Shown here in pieces: positions 1-6,406 of a stretch of 24,524 bases of DNA. Under the pieces are notes generated by a model. The model saw only the letters and a program-made list of their open reading frames with translations. It had not been told where the DNA came from and made no database searches. Position 1 is the stretch's first letter. Every line of letters begins with the position of its first letter. This DNA is from Oscillospiraceae bacterium (GTDB lineage Bacteria > Bacillota_A > Clostridia > Oscillospirales > Ruminococcaceae), in NCBI GenBank assembly GCA_017523995.1, contig JAFWUX010000226.1, forward strand, positions 1 through 24,524, given 5' to 3'. The translations under genes and the position numbers were made by a program.

Positions 1-999
1 CTTTCTGACCTTTCGCATGAGAGACCACACATTGTCACCGTAATTACTGACTATAATTGAGATCATTCCATTATTGGGATTAAATTCCGCAATAGCACTG
101 ACGCCGGGATCACACCCCTGCATATACACATAATCTTTGCCTGAGGGATTATCAATGATCCACACGCCGTATCCGTAATAGCCTTCTTCCGGATCCGCAC
201 CGTCTCCGCTTTGTTTGGAGAGCATCTTTGTGAGCATTTCATCGGAGAGGAGTTTATGATCAAGAAGTCCGTTCCAGAAGTTCATAAGATCTCCGACTGT
301 CACAAAAGCACCGCCGTCTCCTGTTCCCTTTGCGCCGACAGCGTAAATATTTGTCCGGTAATCTCCCGTATCTTCGCAGTAAATGTAATTGTTTGCACAC
401 TTTGAAGGCAGTCTGTCCAGTTCAAAATAACCGGTCGATCTCATACCGCAAACATCAAAGACCGCTTCCTTGAGATAAACATCAAAGTCCTTGCCGGAAA
501 TTTTTTCAATGATCATTGCCAGCAAAACATATCCTGAATTGTTATATTGAAACCGCACGCCTTTCGGATACATCATCGGTTTATCTATGAACAACGGGAG
601 CAGATCGCTGTTGTGCCTGATCTTATAGTTTGGATTGTCCTTCCATAATTCTTCGTACGCACTCATGACCGATTCATCAAAATAATCCGGAACACCGGAT
701 GTATGTGTGAGAAGCTGTTCTACTGTAACATCAGGATCAATATCCTTCAGATCAATATCCAGAATGCTGCCCAGTCTGTCATCAAATCTGAGTTTTCCCT
801 GCTCAATCAACTGAAGGATACCGACTGCCACAAACGTCTTCCCCATTGATGCTGTCGCAAACTTCGTATCAGAAGCGTTTGGTATTTCATTGGCCAGATC
901 AGCGTATCCATTGCTGTACGCAAACAAAACATTGCCATTTTGTGTGATCAGTATATTTCCTCTGAATTTATCATTGATCAGTTCCTTCATATCTGTCAT
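1..999 (-). CDS. Beta-lactamase-fold serine hydrolase (class C/PBP-like), 3' end beyond the window
   Basis: 333 codons read open to the left edge with no stop, so the C-terminus is missing. The product matches the beta-lactamase/DD-peptidase-related serine hydrolase family: the nucleophile motif S-x-x-K is SMGK at residues 51-54, and the Y-x-N motif is YNN at 152-154. The region where family members usually carry H-x-G reads QGC followed by DPG, so the third motif is altered. No signal peptide is visible, which suggests a cytosolic esterase or peptidase rather than a secreted beta-lactamase; the substrate is unknown. The ATG at 999 was chosen because AAGGGAG sits about 8 nt upstream; an in-frame ATG at 990 is the alternative. 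The gene has its own promoter at 1142-1170. Confidence 0.88.
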   Translation of the reverse strand, partial: MTDMKELINDKFRGNILITQNGNVLFAYSNGYADLANEIPNASDTKFATASMGKTFVAVGILQLIEQGKLRFDDRLGSILDIDLKDIDPDVTVEQLLTHTSGVPDYFDESVMSAYEELWKDNPNYKIRHNSDLLPLFIDKPMMYPKGVRFQYNNSGYVLLAMIIEKISGKDFDVYLKEAVFDVCGMRSTGYFELDRLPSKCANNYIYCEDTGDYRTNIYAVGAKGTGDGGAFVTVGDLMNFWNGLLDHKLLSDEMLTKMLSKQSGDGADPEEGYYGYGVWIIDNPSGKDYVYMQGCDPGVSAIAEFNPNNGMISIIVSNYGDNVWSLMRKVRK

Positions 1000-1141
1000 A
1001 TAGATCGCTCCCTTCTTTTTGGCATATAGACCATGATTAATCGATCCTGCCTGCAGCTCACTTTTTCAAGATTCATCCGTCCTGTGCTTTGTACACAGTT
1101 TCAAATTATGACTTATTCTTTAAAAACGATAATATACCAGA

Positions 1142-1170
1142 ATTATAGCACAGCAGGGAGAAAAAGTCAA
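1142..1170 (-). promoter_or_regulatory. Sigma-A promoter of the serine hydrolase gene
   Basis: On the minus strand TTGACT (1165-1170), a 17-nt spacer, then TATAAT (1142-1147) preceded by TGC (extended -10). It lies about 140 nt upstream of the ATG at 999. No other gene follows in that direction before the hydrolase. Confidence 0.8.
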
Positions 1171-1185
1171 TCAGATACTTGCATT

Positions 1186-1218
1186 TGCTGCACGCAGCAT
1201 TTAAGAATGCAGGCATTC
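1186..1218 (-). terminator. Two short hairpins after the membrane-protein pair (weak terminator)
   Basis: Just past the stop at 1229 the minus strand carries GAATGC..GCATTC (1205-1218) followed by TTAAA, then TGCTGCGTGCAGCA (1186-1199). The stems are short and the T-tracts poor, so termination is only plausible. It is the only structure between this operon and the hydrolase promoter. Confidence 0.3.
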
Positions 1219-1228
1219 CGTACATCCG

Positions 1229-1669
1229 TCACGTGCTGCCCATACCCTTTCCAAATTCGCTGAACCACCAAAAGACGTAGACCACGCTCAGCAGCCCGAA
1301 AAGGCAGCAGACCGCAAGAACAGTCTGCAGGATCTGTCCGGCAGATGAAATGCAGCAAAGAACCGTACTGATGACAGCGATCAAGCCGATCACCGCACCG
1401 GCTGCCTTCATCTTTTTATCGTATGCAATCACTGCCTCACGGATGCCCCATAATGCAAAAAGCAATACGGCACAGCAAAGAATCGCAATGATGACCGCAG
1501 GGATCATATATCCTTGACGGATACACCGCAACCCCAGCACAGGGACCAGATTCACGACAGCCGTATAAAGCAGCACTTCTATGCCGCCGAGATCAAAAAA
1601 GAATGCTAAGAATATCAGTGCCAGCGCAAGCACATACGGCAGCCAGATATGTGATAACAGAAAGAGCAT
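1229..1669 (-). CDS. Small integral membrane protein, unknown
   Basis: A 146-aa, very hydrophobic protein with about four to five membrane segments (LPYVLALALIFLAFFF near the N-terminus, further ones near residues 50-75, 90-105 and 115-135) and several cysteine pairs in the membrane segments. I recognise no family. GGAGG lies 7 nt before the ATG at 1669, which is why I choose that start. An earlier ATG at 1699 overlaps the stop of the upstream gene as TGATG but lacks its own good ribosome site. It is co-transcribed with the similar-sized membrane protein at 1699-2112, which suggests a two-subunit membrane complex; this is inference. Confidence 0.7.
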   Translation of the reverse strand: MLFLLSHIWLPYVLALALIFLAFFFDLGGIEVLLYTAVVNLVPVLGLRCIRQGYMIPAVIIAILCCAVLLFALWGIREAVIAYDKKMKAAGAVIGLIAVISTVLCCISSAGQILQTVLAVCCLFGLLSVVYVFWWFSEFGKGMGST

Positions 1670-1698
1670 CGGGATTCCTCCGTTCTGAATTCGCCTCA

Positions 1699-2112
1699 TC
1701 AGTGCAGATGATTCAGATCATTTTTGACCTCATATAATACAAACACGAAATTCGCAGCAAAAAATATGCAGCAAAGACTGATCCCGAGCAGGATCCGCTG
1801 CCATGAAGGCTCCGCCGGAACATGGGACATCTGAACGACCGTGAAAACGATCTCCGCGGCAGCCGGTATCAACAGCTTGATAAAATTGACGAGCGTTGCG
1901 AATAAATAGGGAATCATCGTAATGCAGTTGATGATCGCCAGAACAAGAAATGCAGTCATAAAGCCTTCGCTGCAGCATACGATCGCCGCCAGCGGGAACG
2001 CCGTCAGAATATACCCCGGCCACGGGACTTCATCGAACATGATCAGGCAGACAAGCGACAGCAGTCCGCATACAACGAGATATATGATCAGGCATTGCAC
2101 CATTGAAAGCAT
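1699..2112 (-). CDS. Small integral membrane protein, unknown
   Basis: 137 aa with about four membrane helices (around residues 5-25, 33-60, 62-90 and 108-128) and a short charged tail ending in NDLNHLH. AAAAAAGGAG stands about 8 nt before the ATG at 2112; a longer reading from 2166 lacks a ribosome site. It has its own promoter at 2231-2259 and is followed without a gap by the second membrane gene, so the two form an operon. No known family was recognised. Translation is probably coupled, because the downstream reading frame begins at the stop codon. Confidence 0.72.
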   Translation of the reverse strand: MLSMVQCLIIYLVVCGLLSLVCLIMFDEVPWPGYILTAFPLAAIVCCSEGFMTAFLVLAIINCITMIPYLFATLVNFIKLLIPAAAEIVFTVVQMSHVPAEPSWQRILLGISLCCIFFAANFVFVLYEVKNDLNHLH

Positions 2113-2230
2113 GGCTGATTCTCCTTTTTTACAAGCAATCAGAATCGCATTCATCCTATCAGGCAATCACGGCATCTGCAGGTGAAAGCAGGCAGCCATA
2201 AGTGCAGGAGAAGAAGATGCGTTTTTCTTC

Positions 2231-2259
2231 ATTATAGCATAGGGAGAATCAGAAAGCAA
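2231..2259 (-). promoter_or_regulatory. Sigma-A promoter for the membrane-protein pair
   Basis: Minus strand TTGCTT (2254-2259), 17-nt spacer, TATAAT (2231-2236), with TGC before the -10. It sits about 120 nt upstream of the ATG at 2112. Confidence 0.75.
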
Positions 2260-2280
2260 GAGAGAATGAAACAACCGGAC

Positions 2281-2313
2281 AGAAAAAGCAGCGGGCTGAT
2301 ATTAACCCGCTGC
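2281..2313 (-). terminator. Intrinsic terminator after the AAA gene fragment
   Basis: A perfect 8-bp stem GCAGCGGG/CCCGCTGC (2288-2295 with 2306-2313) with a 10-nt loop. On the minus strand it is followed by TTTTTCT. It lies about 40 nt after the stop of the CbxX/SpoVK-like fragment and insulates the next promoter. Confidence 0.8.
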
Positions 2314-2349
2314 CTGTATATCCTGCTCACATGATTTTGCAATACTCCG

Positions 2350-2673
2350 TCATATCTTTTCCGCCTGTTCCAGCACGTTCCGCGCGAATCTGCCGTTGCT
2401 GAAATCCGGGATCGTGACTGCATTCCGGAAAACAGCGCGTGCGGCATCTTCGGCAGCAGGCTCCAGTTTCATCGACTGCTTCTTTGCCATGAGCTTCAGA
2501 ATTTCAAGCAGCTCGTCCGGCGTATAATCCGGAAAAGCCACATGAAATGCGACACGGCTCCGCAGACCCGGATTCTTGTTCAGGAACTGTTCCGTTTTGT
2601 CGGGACAGCCCGCAAAGATCACGATCGTGTCCTCGCGGTGATTCTCCGTTTCCTGCACGATCGTATTGATGCG
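2350..2673 (-). pseudogene. 3' fragment of a CbxX/CfqX (SpoVK)-type AAA+ ATPase gene
   Basis: About 107 codons are left. They match the C-terminal part of CbxX/SpoVK-type AAA+ proteins: the stretch IVIFAG (Walker B/sensor 1 strand), then NPGLRSR with the arginine finger, then FPDYTPDELLEI and a C-terminal NGRFARN helix. The Walker A part is absent; upstream the frame stops at TGA (2674-2676) and joins unrelated coding sequence. The best start would be an internal ATG at 2658, without a convincing ribosome site. The natural terminator is still in place, so this looks like the 3' end of a once complete gene cut by recombination near 2670. Confidence 0.72.
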
Positions 2674-2850
2674 TCAGCAATAGATAATGCTGAATGTGAC
2701 GACAGAAGCAAGCAGCATTGTCACAGGCGACTTGATACCGCAGTTCGCGGCGATTGTTCTTTGCTTTACCGAGATAACTGCTGCGCCTTGCAGCGTCTTG
2801 CCGAAACCCGGAAGGCTGCACAGATAAGCGTATACGCTCAGTTCCTGCGC
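2674..2850 (-). pseudogene. C-terminal fragment of an unidentified, possibly membrane, protein
   Basis: The minus strand reads open into a stop at 2674 with codon use like the neighbouring genes. The product contains GHAQELSVYAYL, then PGFGKTLQGAA, and ends in the hydrophobic VTMLLASVVTFSIIYC. PGFGKT loosely recalls a P-loop, but no Walker B is present and I do not assign a family. No start or ribosome site is visible; the right boundary (about 2850) is where the plus-strand fragment begins to look coding. It abuts the AAA fragment with no spacer, indicating a recombination joint. Confidence 0.4.
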
Positions 2851-3000
2851 ATGACCCCCTATTGGTATGGTTCTACCATTATACTGAAAGATGGATTTGT
2901 TTATTTCGTTGATGAAGAAGAAATGTCAGTTGACCAAATAACTGAAGGATACTGCTATTTTAAAGCAAGACATATGAAATATCGAATCATCCCTGATTGA
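2851..3000 (+). pseudogene. C-terminal fragment of an unidentified plus-strand gene
   Basis: The last ~49 codons before TGA at 3000 read like genuine protein (YWYGSTIILKDGFVYFVD, then a YCYFKARHMKYRIIPD end). The frame is open further upstream but there overlaps the other fragment and loses protein-like character. A very strong terminator follows at 3046-3076, which supports this being the true 3' end of a former gene. No ribosome site precedes the ATG at 2851. Family unknown. Confidence 0.45.
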
Positions 3001-3045
3001 TTATTACAAATCCTGATTTCCTTGGGCAATAGTCTCACCACAGAA

Positions 3046-3087
3046 CCGGATAACCGTTCAGCAAACGGTTATCCGGTTTTGTATTTT
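3046..3087 (+). terminator. Strong intrinsic terminator
   Basis: A perfect 13-bp stem CCGGATAACCGTT/AACGGTTATCCGG (3046-3058 with 3064-3076), 5-nt loop, followed by TTTTGTATTTT. It closes the plus-strand fragment ending at 3000. Confidence 0.93.
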
Positions 3088-3090
3088 CGA

Positions 3091-3119
3091 TTGACTTTTG
3101 CGGTGAGGTCTGCTATAAT
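3091..3119 (+). promoter_or_regulatory. Sigma-A promoter of the HExxH membrane-protein gene
   Basis: TTGACT (3091-3096), 17-nt spacer, TATAAT (3114-3119) preceded by TGC. It begins 14 nt after the terminator stem and leaves an untranslated leader of about 75 nt. Confidence 0.85.
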
Positions 3120-3202
3120 GAATAATAACCGGAAGACAAATCCCCTGCGGATAAAACCGCAGCATCCGTTACGGGAAATCATACACAGAAGAGGCAAAGA
3201 CA

Positions 3203-3652
3203 TTGAAACCAAGATACATACCGTATATGCTTTTACAATGGACATGGGGAATCCTGCAAACGATCGTCGGTTTCGTTCTGTTTTGCACCAGCATCCGTGA
3301 CAGGCACACCTTTTTTCACGGTGCGGTCGCAACTTACTGGAACAGACCGTTCGGAATCTCTTTGGGCACGTTCATCTTTATCCCACCGAAAGCGCGGTTT
3401 TACAATCCGGAAAAGTATCATTTCAGTGAAGCAGAGATTCAGGAACGGCTCACGGTACATGAATACGGACACACGATCCAGTCATTGATTCTCGGTCCGT
3501 TCTACTTTCTGATTGTCGGGATCCCGAGCGTGATCTGGGGAATGGTGAAACCGGCGGAGCGCTCCTATTTTTCTTTCTATGCGGAAAAATGGGCAAACCG
3601 CTTCGGAGAAATCTGCACCGGCAGAAAATCAATGGAGACGATTGATATATAA
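3203..3652 (+). CDS. Membrane protein with HEYGH zinc-protease-like motif
   Basis: 149 aa. An N-terminal membrane segment (residues ~8-28) is followed by a soluble stretch, then the H-E-x-x-H motif HEYGH at about residues 86-90, a second hydrophobic segment (FYFLIVGIPSVIWG) and a tail with SFYAEKWANRFGE. This order (HEYGH, ILGPFYFLIVGIPS, YAEKWAN) is typical of a widespread uncharacterised family of small membrane proteins with a metalloprotease-like site. The glutamate of the tail may be the third zinc ligand; that is inference. Translation appears to start at TTG (3203) with GAGG 8 nt upstream; no in-frame ATG would retain the first helix. Confidence 0.75.
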   Translation: MKPRYIPYMLLQWTWGILQTIVGFVLFCTSIRDRHTFFHGAVATYWNRPFGISLGTFIFIPPKARFYNPEKYHFSEAEIQERLTVHEYGHTIQSLILGPFYFLIVGIPSVIWGMVKPAERSYFSFYAEKWANRFGEICTGRKSMETIDI

Positions 3653-3712
3653 CCGAAAAGCTTTTCCTAAAGAGAGTACAAACAGGAGGCATATCAGGAA
3701 AAAATTGAAAAC

Positions 3713-4169
3713 ATGGAAGCGATCGAAGCCATACAAACAGAACTCGGCTTATTCTTAGCGGATATGATTCCGGTTCCGTGGGAGAAGATATGCTTTTATG
3801 CGGAATGTTCGCCGGGAACGGCATCGACATGGTTCGCTTTTTGTGGAACAGGAAACAGGGGTTATATGCACACGCGGTTTTTTCTGGAATCGTTATGATA
3901 CATATAAATATCCTGAGAGAGCGGCTGTCAAACGCCTTCTCGATTATGCAGCAGATCTTTATAAGGCGTATGTAAAGAAAGTCGGTCAGGATAAAGTCTG
4001 GAGCACGATGTACTATACATTAGAGTCTGACGGCGCAGTGCATATTGATTTTGAATTCGAGCTTCCGGCTGACAATATTCTGGAAGTGCGCAATGCTGTA
4101 TACCGTAAGTTTTTCCATACAGAACCGAAACATTATGACACGAAATATCCGAGTAAGGAACTGAAATGA
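3713..4169 (+). pseudogene. DUF600/YezG-type immunity (antitoxin) gene, frameshifted
   Basis: Two overlapping frames together encode one ~150-aa protein. The first supplies MIPVPWEKICFYAE and TASTWFAF; the second continues with VEQETGVICTRGFFWNRYD, the helix around KRLLDYAADLYKAY, and STMYYTLESDGAVHIDFEFE. This is the DUF600 family, whose member YezG neutralises the LXG toxin YeeF. The frames meet at the T5 run at 3838-3842: one T fewer restores A-F-V-E-Q. No toxin gene is nearby, so it would be an orphan immunity gene. AGGAGG (3684-3689) stands 23 nt before the ATG and AGGAA about 12 nt. Either a real loss of function or a homopolymer error. Confidence 0.78.
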
Positions 4170-4258
4170 CAGGGCAGGTTTTCTCCCGCCCCATCACACA
4201 TTCAGCGCATTGCTGAACCGAAACAGGCTCACTGTGCAGCCTCCTTTCAGATAGATAG
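4170..4258. other. Spacer between DUF600 pseudogene and orphan promoter
   Basis: No gene. It contains one small hairpin TTCAGC/GCTGAA (4201-4217) without a T-tract and otherwise nothing I can assign. Confidence 0.5.
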
Positions 4259-4287
4259 TTGACTTTTTATGATTGCTTTGTTATAAT
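4259..4287 (+). promoter_or_regulatory. Orphan sigma-A promoter upstream of the IS remnant
   Basis: TTGACT (4259-4264), 17-nt spacer, TATAAT (4282-4287). No gene of its own follows; the IS3 sequence begins within about 100 nt. It may once have served the gene whose 3' end survives at 5018-5188, but that link is inference. Confidence 0.65.
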
Positions 4288-4341
4288 GGGGATGAAAGAA
4301 CCGTCCCCGCCGAAAATGAACCGAACCAGTAAAAACGGACA

Positions 4342-4387
4342 GTGACAAAGAACCACCTCCTATGGTATAATAGAAGCCATAGGAGGT
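4342..4387 (+). promoter_or_regulatory. IS promoter inside an inverted repeat that contains the Shine-Dalgarno
   Basis: ACCTCCTATGG (4355-4365) and CCATAGGAGGT (4377-4387) form a perfect 11-bp inverted repeat with an 11-nt loop. The loop begins with the -10 TATAAT (4366-4371); GTGACA (4342-4347) is a fair -35 at 18 nt. The right arm contains the ribosome site of the ATG at 4396. RNA started at this promoter lacks the left arm and leaves the ribosome site free, whereas RNA entering from outside would fold and hide it. IS10 and IS50 protect their transposases from impinging transcription in this way. Confidence 0.75.
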
Positions 4388-4395
4388 AGTTTATT

Positions 4396-4732
4396 ATGTC
4401 GAAAGAGTATGGACGAATCAAAAAGCATGAAAAAAGAGATAGAAGAATTAAGCGCACAAGGAGCAACACAACGGGAAATAGCAGAGCAGTTAGGATTCAC
4501 AAAAAAACAGGTTAAAGAATTCATCCATAGGCAGCATAGAAAAGAAAGACAACTTGCAGCCGGAATCCCTGTACGCAAGCAGGGAAGACCCTGCAGCCGA
4601 ACGCTGAATCCCCAAACGGACAAGCTATCCGAATTACGGTATATCCTCGCCCGAAAAGAGACGAGAATCAAAGAACTCGAAATGGAAAACGAGCTGATGC
4701 GGGATTTTCTATCGCTTACAGAAAGGAAGTGA
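4396..4732 (+). pseudogene. IS3-family OrfA (HTH and coiled coil), frame broken at A6
   Basis: The well-placed ATG at 4396 (AGGAGGT, 8 nt spacing) reads MSKEYGRIKKHEK and then leaves the coding frame, while the downstream frame supplies EIEELSAQGATQREIAEQLG, an HTH of the IS3 OrfA type, and a C-terminal leucine/charged coiled coil around RYILARKETRIKELEMENEL. Removing one A from the A6 run at 4430-4435 joins the two exactly. A start at the in-frame ATG 4409 is possible but has no proper ribosome site. Either a disabling insertion, transcriptional slippage on the A-run, or a sequence error. Confidence 0.75.
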
Positions 4733-5052
4733 GACCGGCAGTTAAGTATTTGGTAATCTATCGTCACAAAGAAAAATACCGTATCAGTGAAATGTGCAGA
4801 TTCTTCAAAGTATCCCGAAGCGGTTATTATGATTTCGTGAAGCGTATGGACAAGCCGGCAGCGGATCTGGAACTGTCAGGCCATATTCGTGCGTGTCAGG
4901 CTGAGACGAAGCAAACCTATGGCTATCGCAGAGTGTGGATATGGCTGGAGCGAAAAGGAATACATCACAATCCCAAGACGATCCTGCGCGTGATGCGGAA
5001 ATACAGCCTGTTATATGCAGCTTGTTTTAAGCGTATTTCAAATCTTTTTTGA
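4729..5052 (+). pseudogene. IS3-family OrfB transposase, truncated after the HTH_21 region
   Basis: It begins at GTG 4729 overlapping the orfA stop as GTGA, the usual IS3 arrangement (OrfAB is normally made by frameshifting). The family signature is clear: YRHKEKYRISEMCRFFKVSRSGYY, then TYGYRRVWIWLERKGI and VMRKYSLL. Full-length OrfB proteins are about 280 aa; here only about 95 residues are IS-derived before a foreign tail and a stop at 5052. The whole D-D-E catalytic core is missing. Confidence 0.85.
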
Positions 5053-5188
5053 TCTGAAAGAAGCAAGGACTATAAAGGAACATAATATACCGCTTCTTGT
5101 CCTGAATACGGAATCAGGGATTTTCAGCACGGGTATCACAAAGAAGCTCGCAGAATATGCAGGAGCGTTATATACAGAAATCCGGTAA
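5018..5188 (+). pseudogene. C-terminal remnant of a Mg-chelatase-type VWA protein
   Basis: A reading frame ending with TAA at 5186-5188 encodes FDLKEARTIKEHNIPLLVLN, then TESGIFSTGITKKLAEYAGA. This matches the last strand-helix unit of the VWA domain in ChlD/BchD-like magnesium/cobalt chelatase subunits, where I-P-x-L-V-(I/L)-(D/N)-T-E-S-G and L-A-x-x-x-G-A are conserved. Only about 50 residues remain, starting where the IS ends, so most of the gene is gone. The conserved aspartate is asparagine here. A hairpin follows immediately. Confidence 0.6.
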
Positions 5189-5190
5189 AA

Positions 5191-5214
5191 AAGTCGTCCA
5201 CTCTTGGACGGCTT
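5191..5214 (+). terminator. Terminator of the VWA remnant
   Basis: AAGTCGTCCA (5191-5200) pairs with TGGACGGCTT (5205-5214), 10 bp with one G-U pair and a 4-nt loop; an A-run precedes and a mixed T-rich tract (TCCGTTTGG) follows. It starts 3 nt after the stop codon. Confidence 0.6.
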
Positions 5215-5230
5215 TCCGTTTGGAAAAGCC

Positions 5231-5285
5231 TTGAAAATTCAGTTAGCGTGTGCTATAATAGGACTATAAGTTTGCACACGCTAAC
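5231..5285 (+). promoter_or_regulatory. Operon promoter embedded in a 12-bp perfect inverted repeat
   Basis: Promoter: TTGAAA (5231-5236), 17-nt spacer, TATAAT (5254-5259) with TGC before it. The arms GTTAGCGTGTGC (5242-5253) and GCACACGCTAAC (5274-5285) are exact reverse complements separated by 20 nt; the left arm ends at the -10 and the right arm covers the first transcribed bases. Centre-to-centre spacing is 32 bp, about three helical turns, which fits a regulator bound on one DNA face at both arms. It controls the operon beginning at 5323. No obvious regulator gene is adjacent. Confidence 0.75.
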
Positions 5286-5322
5286 CTTCCGTTCAAAATT
5301 ATAATTCAGGTGGTGACTATGT

Positions 5323-5967
5323 ATGCAGAAATATACCGGCAAGTACTGGATGATTCTTGCGCCGCTCGTGAAAAAGTCGCTGAAAAAGCATTACGGTAAC
5401 TCTTTTGCGGCGGATACCATGAAAAAAGCAAAAGCAGAATACAAAGCGATGCTGAACAGAGTGGATGACATCGGCGCAGATAATCCGATGGCTTCCAATA
5501 TCTATATGAGCTTCATTTTCTTTGCTGTCTATCGAGCGGCGAACGGAAGAATCACGGTCGATGCTCTGAGAACGATCGCCCATGAAGCAATCGAATGGAA
5601 GCCACTGCGGTGCATGGGAATGATTATCAATGCGAATAAGCCGGGCGGCATCCGTGCGATACGGAAAATGATGCTGAAAAATGCGGAATGGCTTGAAAGA
5701 CACCCAATGTATAAGAAAGTGTCATGGGACTTCAATTTTGACGAAACCAAGCACCGTGACGGCTACTGCTATCATTTTACGCAGTGTCCGCTGAATAATT
5801 TTGCAAGGCGTGAGGGGCTTCTGGACGTACTGCCTGTGATGTGCGATATGGATTTCCTGACCGCAGGTCTGATGCACGCAAAGCTGCACCGCGAGCATAC
5901 GCTTGCAGGCGGCGGAAAGATATGTGATTACTGGTATGTTGGCGATAAAATGAAGAATCCACGATAA
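5323..5967 (+). CDS. L-2-amino-thiazoline-4-carboxylate hydrolase-like protein
   Basis: 214 aa, matching the ATC hydrolase family (the founding enzyme opens the thiazoline ring of L-ATC on the way to L-cysteine; many clostridial members are untested). Recognisable parts are the N-terminal helical region with DTMKKAKAEYKAML, the central W-E-P-L-like segment, and the C-terminal CYHFTQCPLNNFARREGL, CDMDFLTAGLMHAKLHRE and GGKICDYWY. The conserved C-P-x-x-x-x-A-(R/K)-x-x-G and C-D-x-D segments are intact. The start is ATG 5323 with AGGTGGTG upstream; an overlapping ATG at 5319 is out of frame. It is the first gene of a six-gene operon. Confidence 0.8.
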   Translation: MQKYTGKYWMILAPLVKKSLKKHYGNSFAADTMKKAKAEYKAMLNRVDDIGADNPMASNIYMSFIFFAVYRAANGRITVDALRTIAHEAIEWKPLRCMGMIINANKPGGIRAIRKMMLKNAEWLERHPMYKKVSWDFNFDETKHRDGYCYHFTQCPLNNFARREGLLDVLPVMCDMDFLTAGLMHAKLHREHTLAGGGKICDYWYVGDKMKNPR

Positions 5968-5992
5968 AAATATGGAAAGGTAATATTTCGCT

Positions 5993-6397
5993 ATGTATGA
6001 AACAAAAATCTCGACGCCCCGTTGGATTGCTTATGATATTCCGGGCAACATCGGATGGATACTGTATCTGATCGGTTACGGCAGACTGGTCGCCGTTCAA
6101 GGCTTCTCGCAGCACCTGCTTTCAAGTATTCTGCTGACGATACCGGTTATTTTAATAGTCATCGGCATAGCTGAGTTGGTAAGCGAGCGCATTGCAAAGC
6201 TGGACAGAATACTGCCTGCTCTCCGCCTATGGCGTGGATTTGGCGCTTTGACGCTTGCAGGACTGCTCGGTGCGGTTCTTGCGCTGCTGACACTGAATAG
6301 TAATCTCAATACCGCAAACGCCGTTATGATGATTTCAGGCGGAATCCTGTGCTTTGTGTTTGCGGGATTGCTGCTGATCGGATATAAGAAAAAGTAG
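5993..6397 (+). CDS. Four-helix membrane protein, unknown
   Basis: 134 aa. Three clear hydrophobic segments (LLSSILLTIPVILIVIGIAE around 43-62, GFGALTLAGLLGAVLALLT around 82-101, and ISGGILCFVFAGLLLIGY near the C-terminus) plus a weaker one near residues 18-35, then a KKK end. AAAGG lies about 12 nt before the ATG. No family recognised. It sits between the ATC-hydrolase-like gene and another membrane protein with short gaps, so it is in the same operon. Confidence 0.75.
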   Translation: MYETKISTPRWIAYDIPGNIGWILYLIGYGRLVAVQGFSQHLLSSILLTIPVILIVIGIAELVSERIAKLDRILPALRLWRGFGALTLAGLLGAVLALLTLNSNLNTANAVMMISGGILCFVFAGLLLIGYKKK

Positions 6398-6406
6398 GAG
6401 GTCGCT

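Larger units (their letters stand above)
4342..5015 (+). mobile_element. Truncated IS3-family element (orfA plus 5' part of orfB)
   Basis: The segment carries a promoter, an orfA with helix-turn-helix and coiled coil, and the first ~95 codons of an orfB transposase with the HTH_21 region. The DDE catalytic domain is absent: similarity ends near 5015 and unrelated coding sequence follows. Terminal inverted repeats and target duplications were not identified, so the left boundary is approximate and the right one is the truncation point. The element cannot transpose by itself. Confidence 0.75.

Noticed and set aside
2674..2850. PGFGKT as a Walker A motif of the neighbouring AAA fragment
   Set aside because: It is in a frame that stops before the AAA fragment, the second Gly/Lys context is not canonical, and the segment between them looks like a membrane helix.
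3059..3202. Possible riboswitch in the leader of the HExxH membrane-protein gene
   Set aside because: The hairpin there is upstream of the promoter and is the terminator of the preceding fragment; the leader itself matches no known class.
4297..4308. AGAACCGTCCCC, present again at 15073-15084, as a possible REP-type repeat
   Set aside because: A 12-mer shared twice in 24.5 kb is expected by chance; no longer homology or hairpin surrounds the copies.
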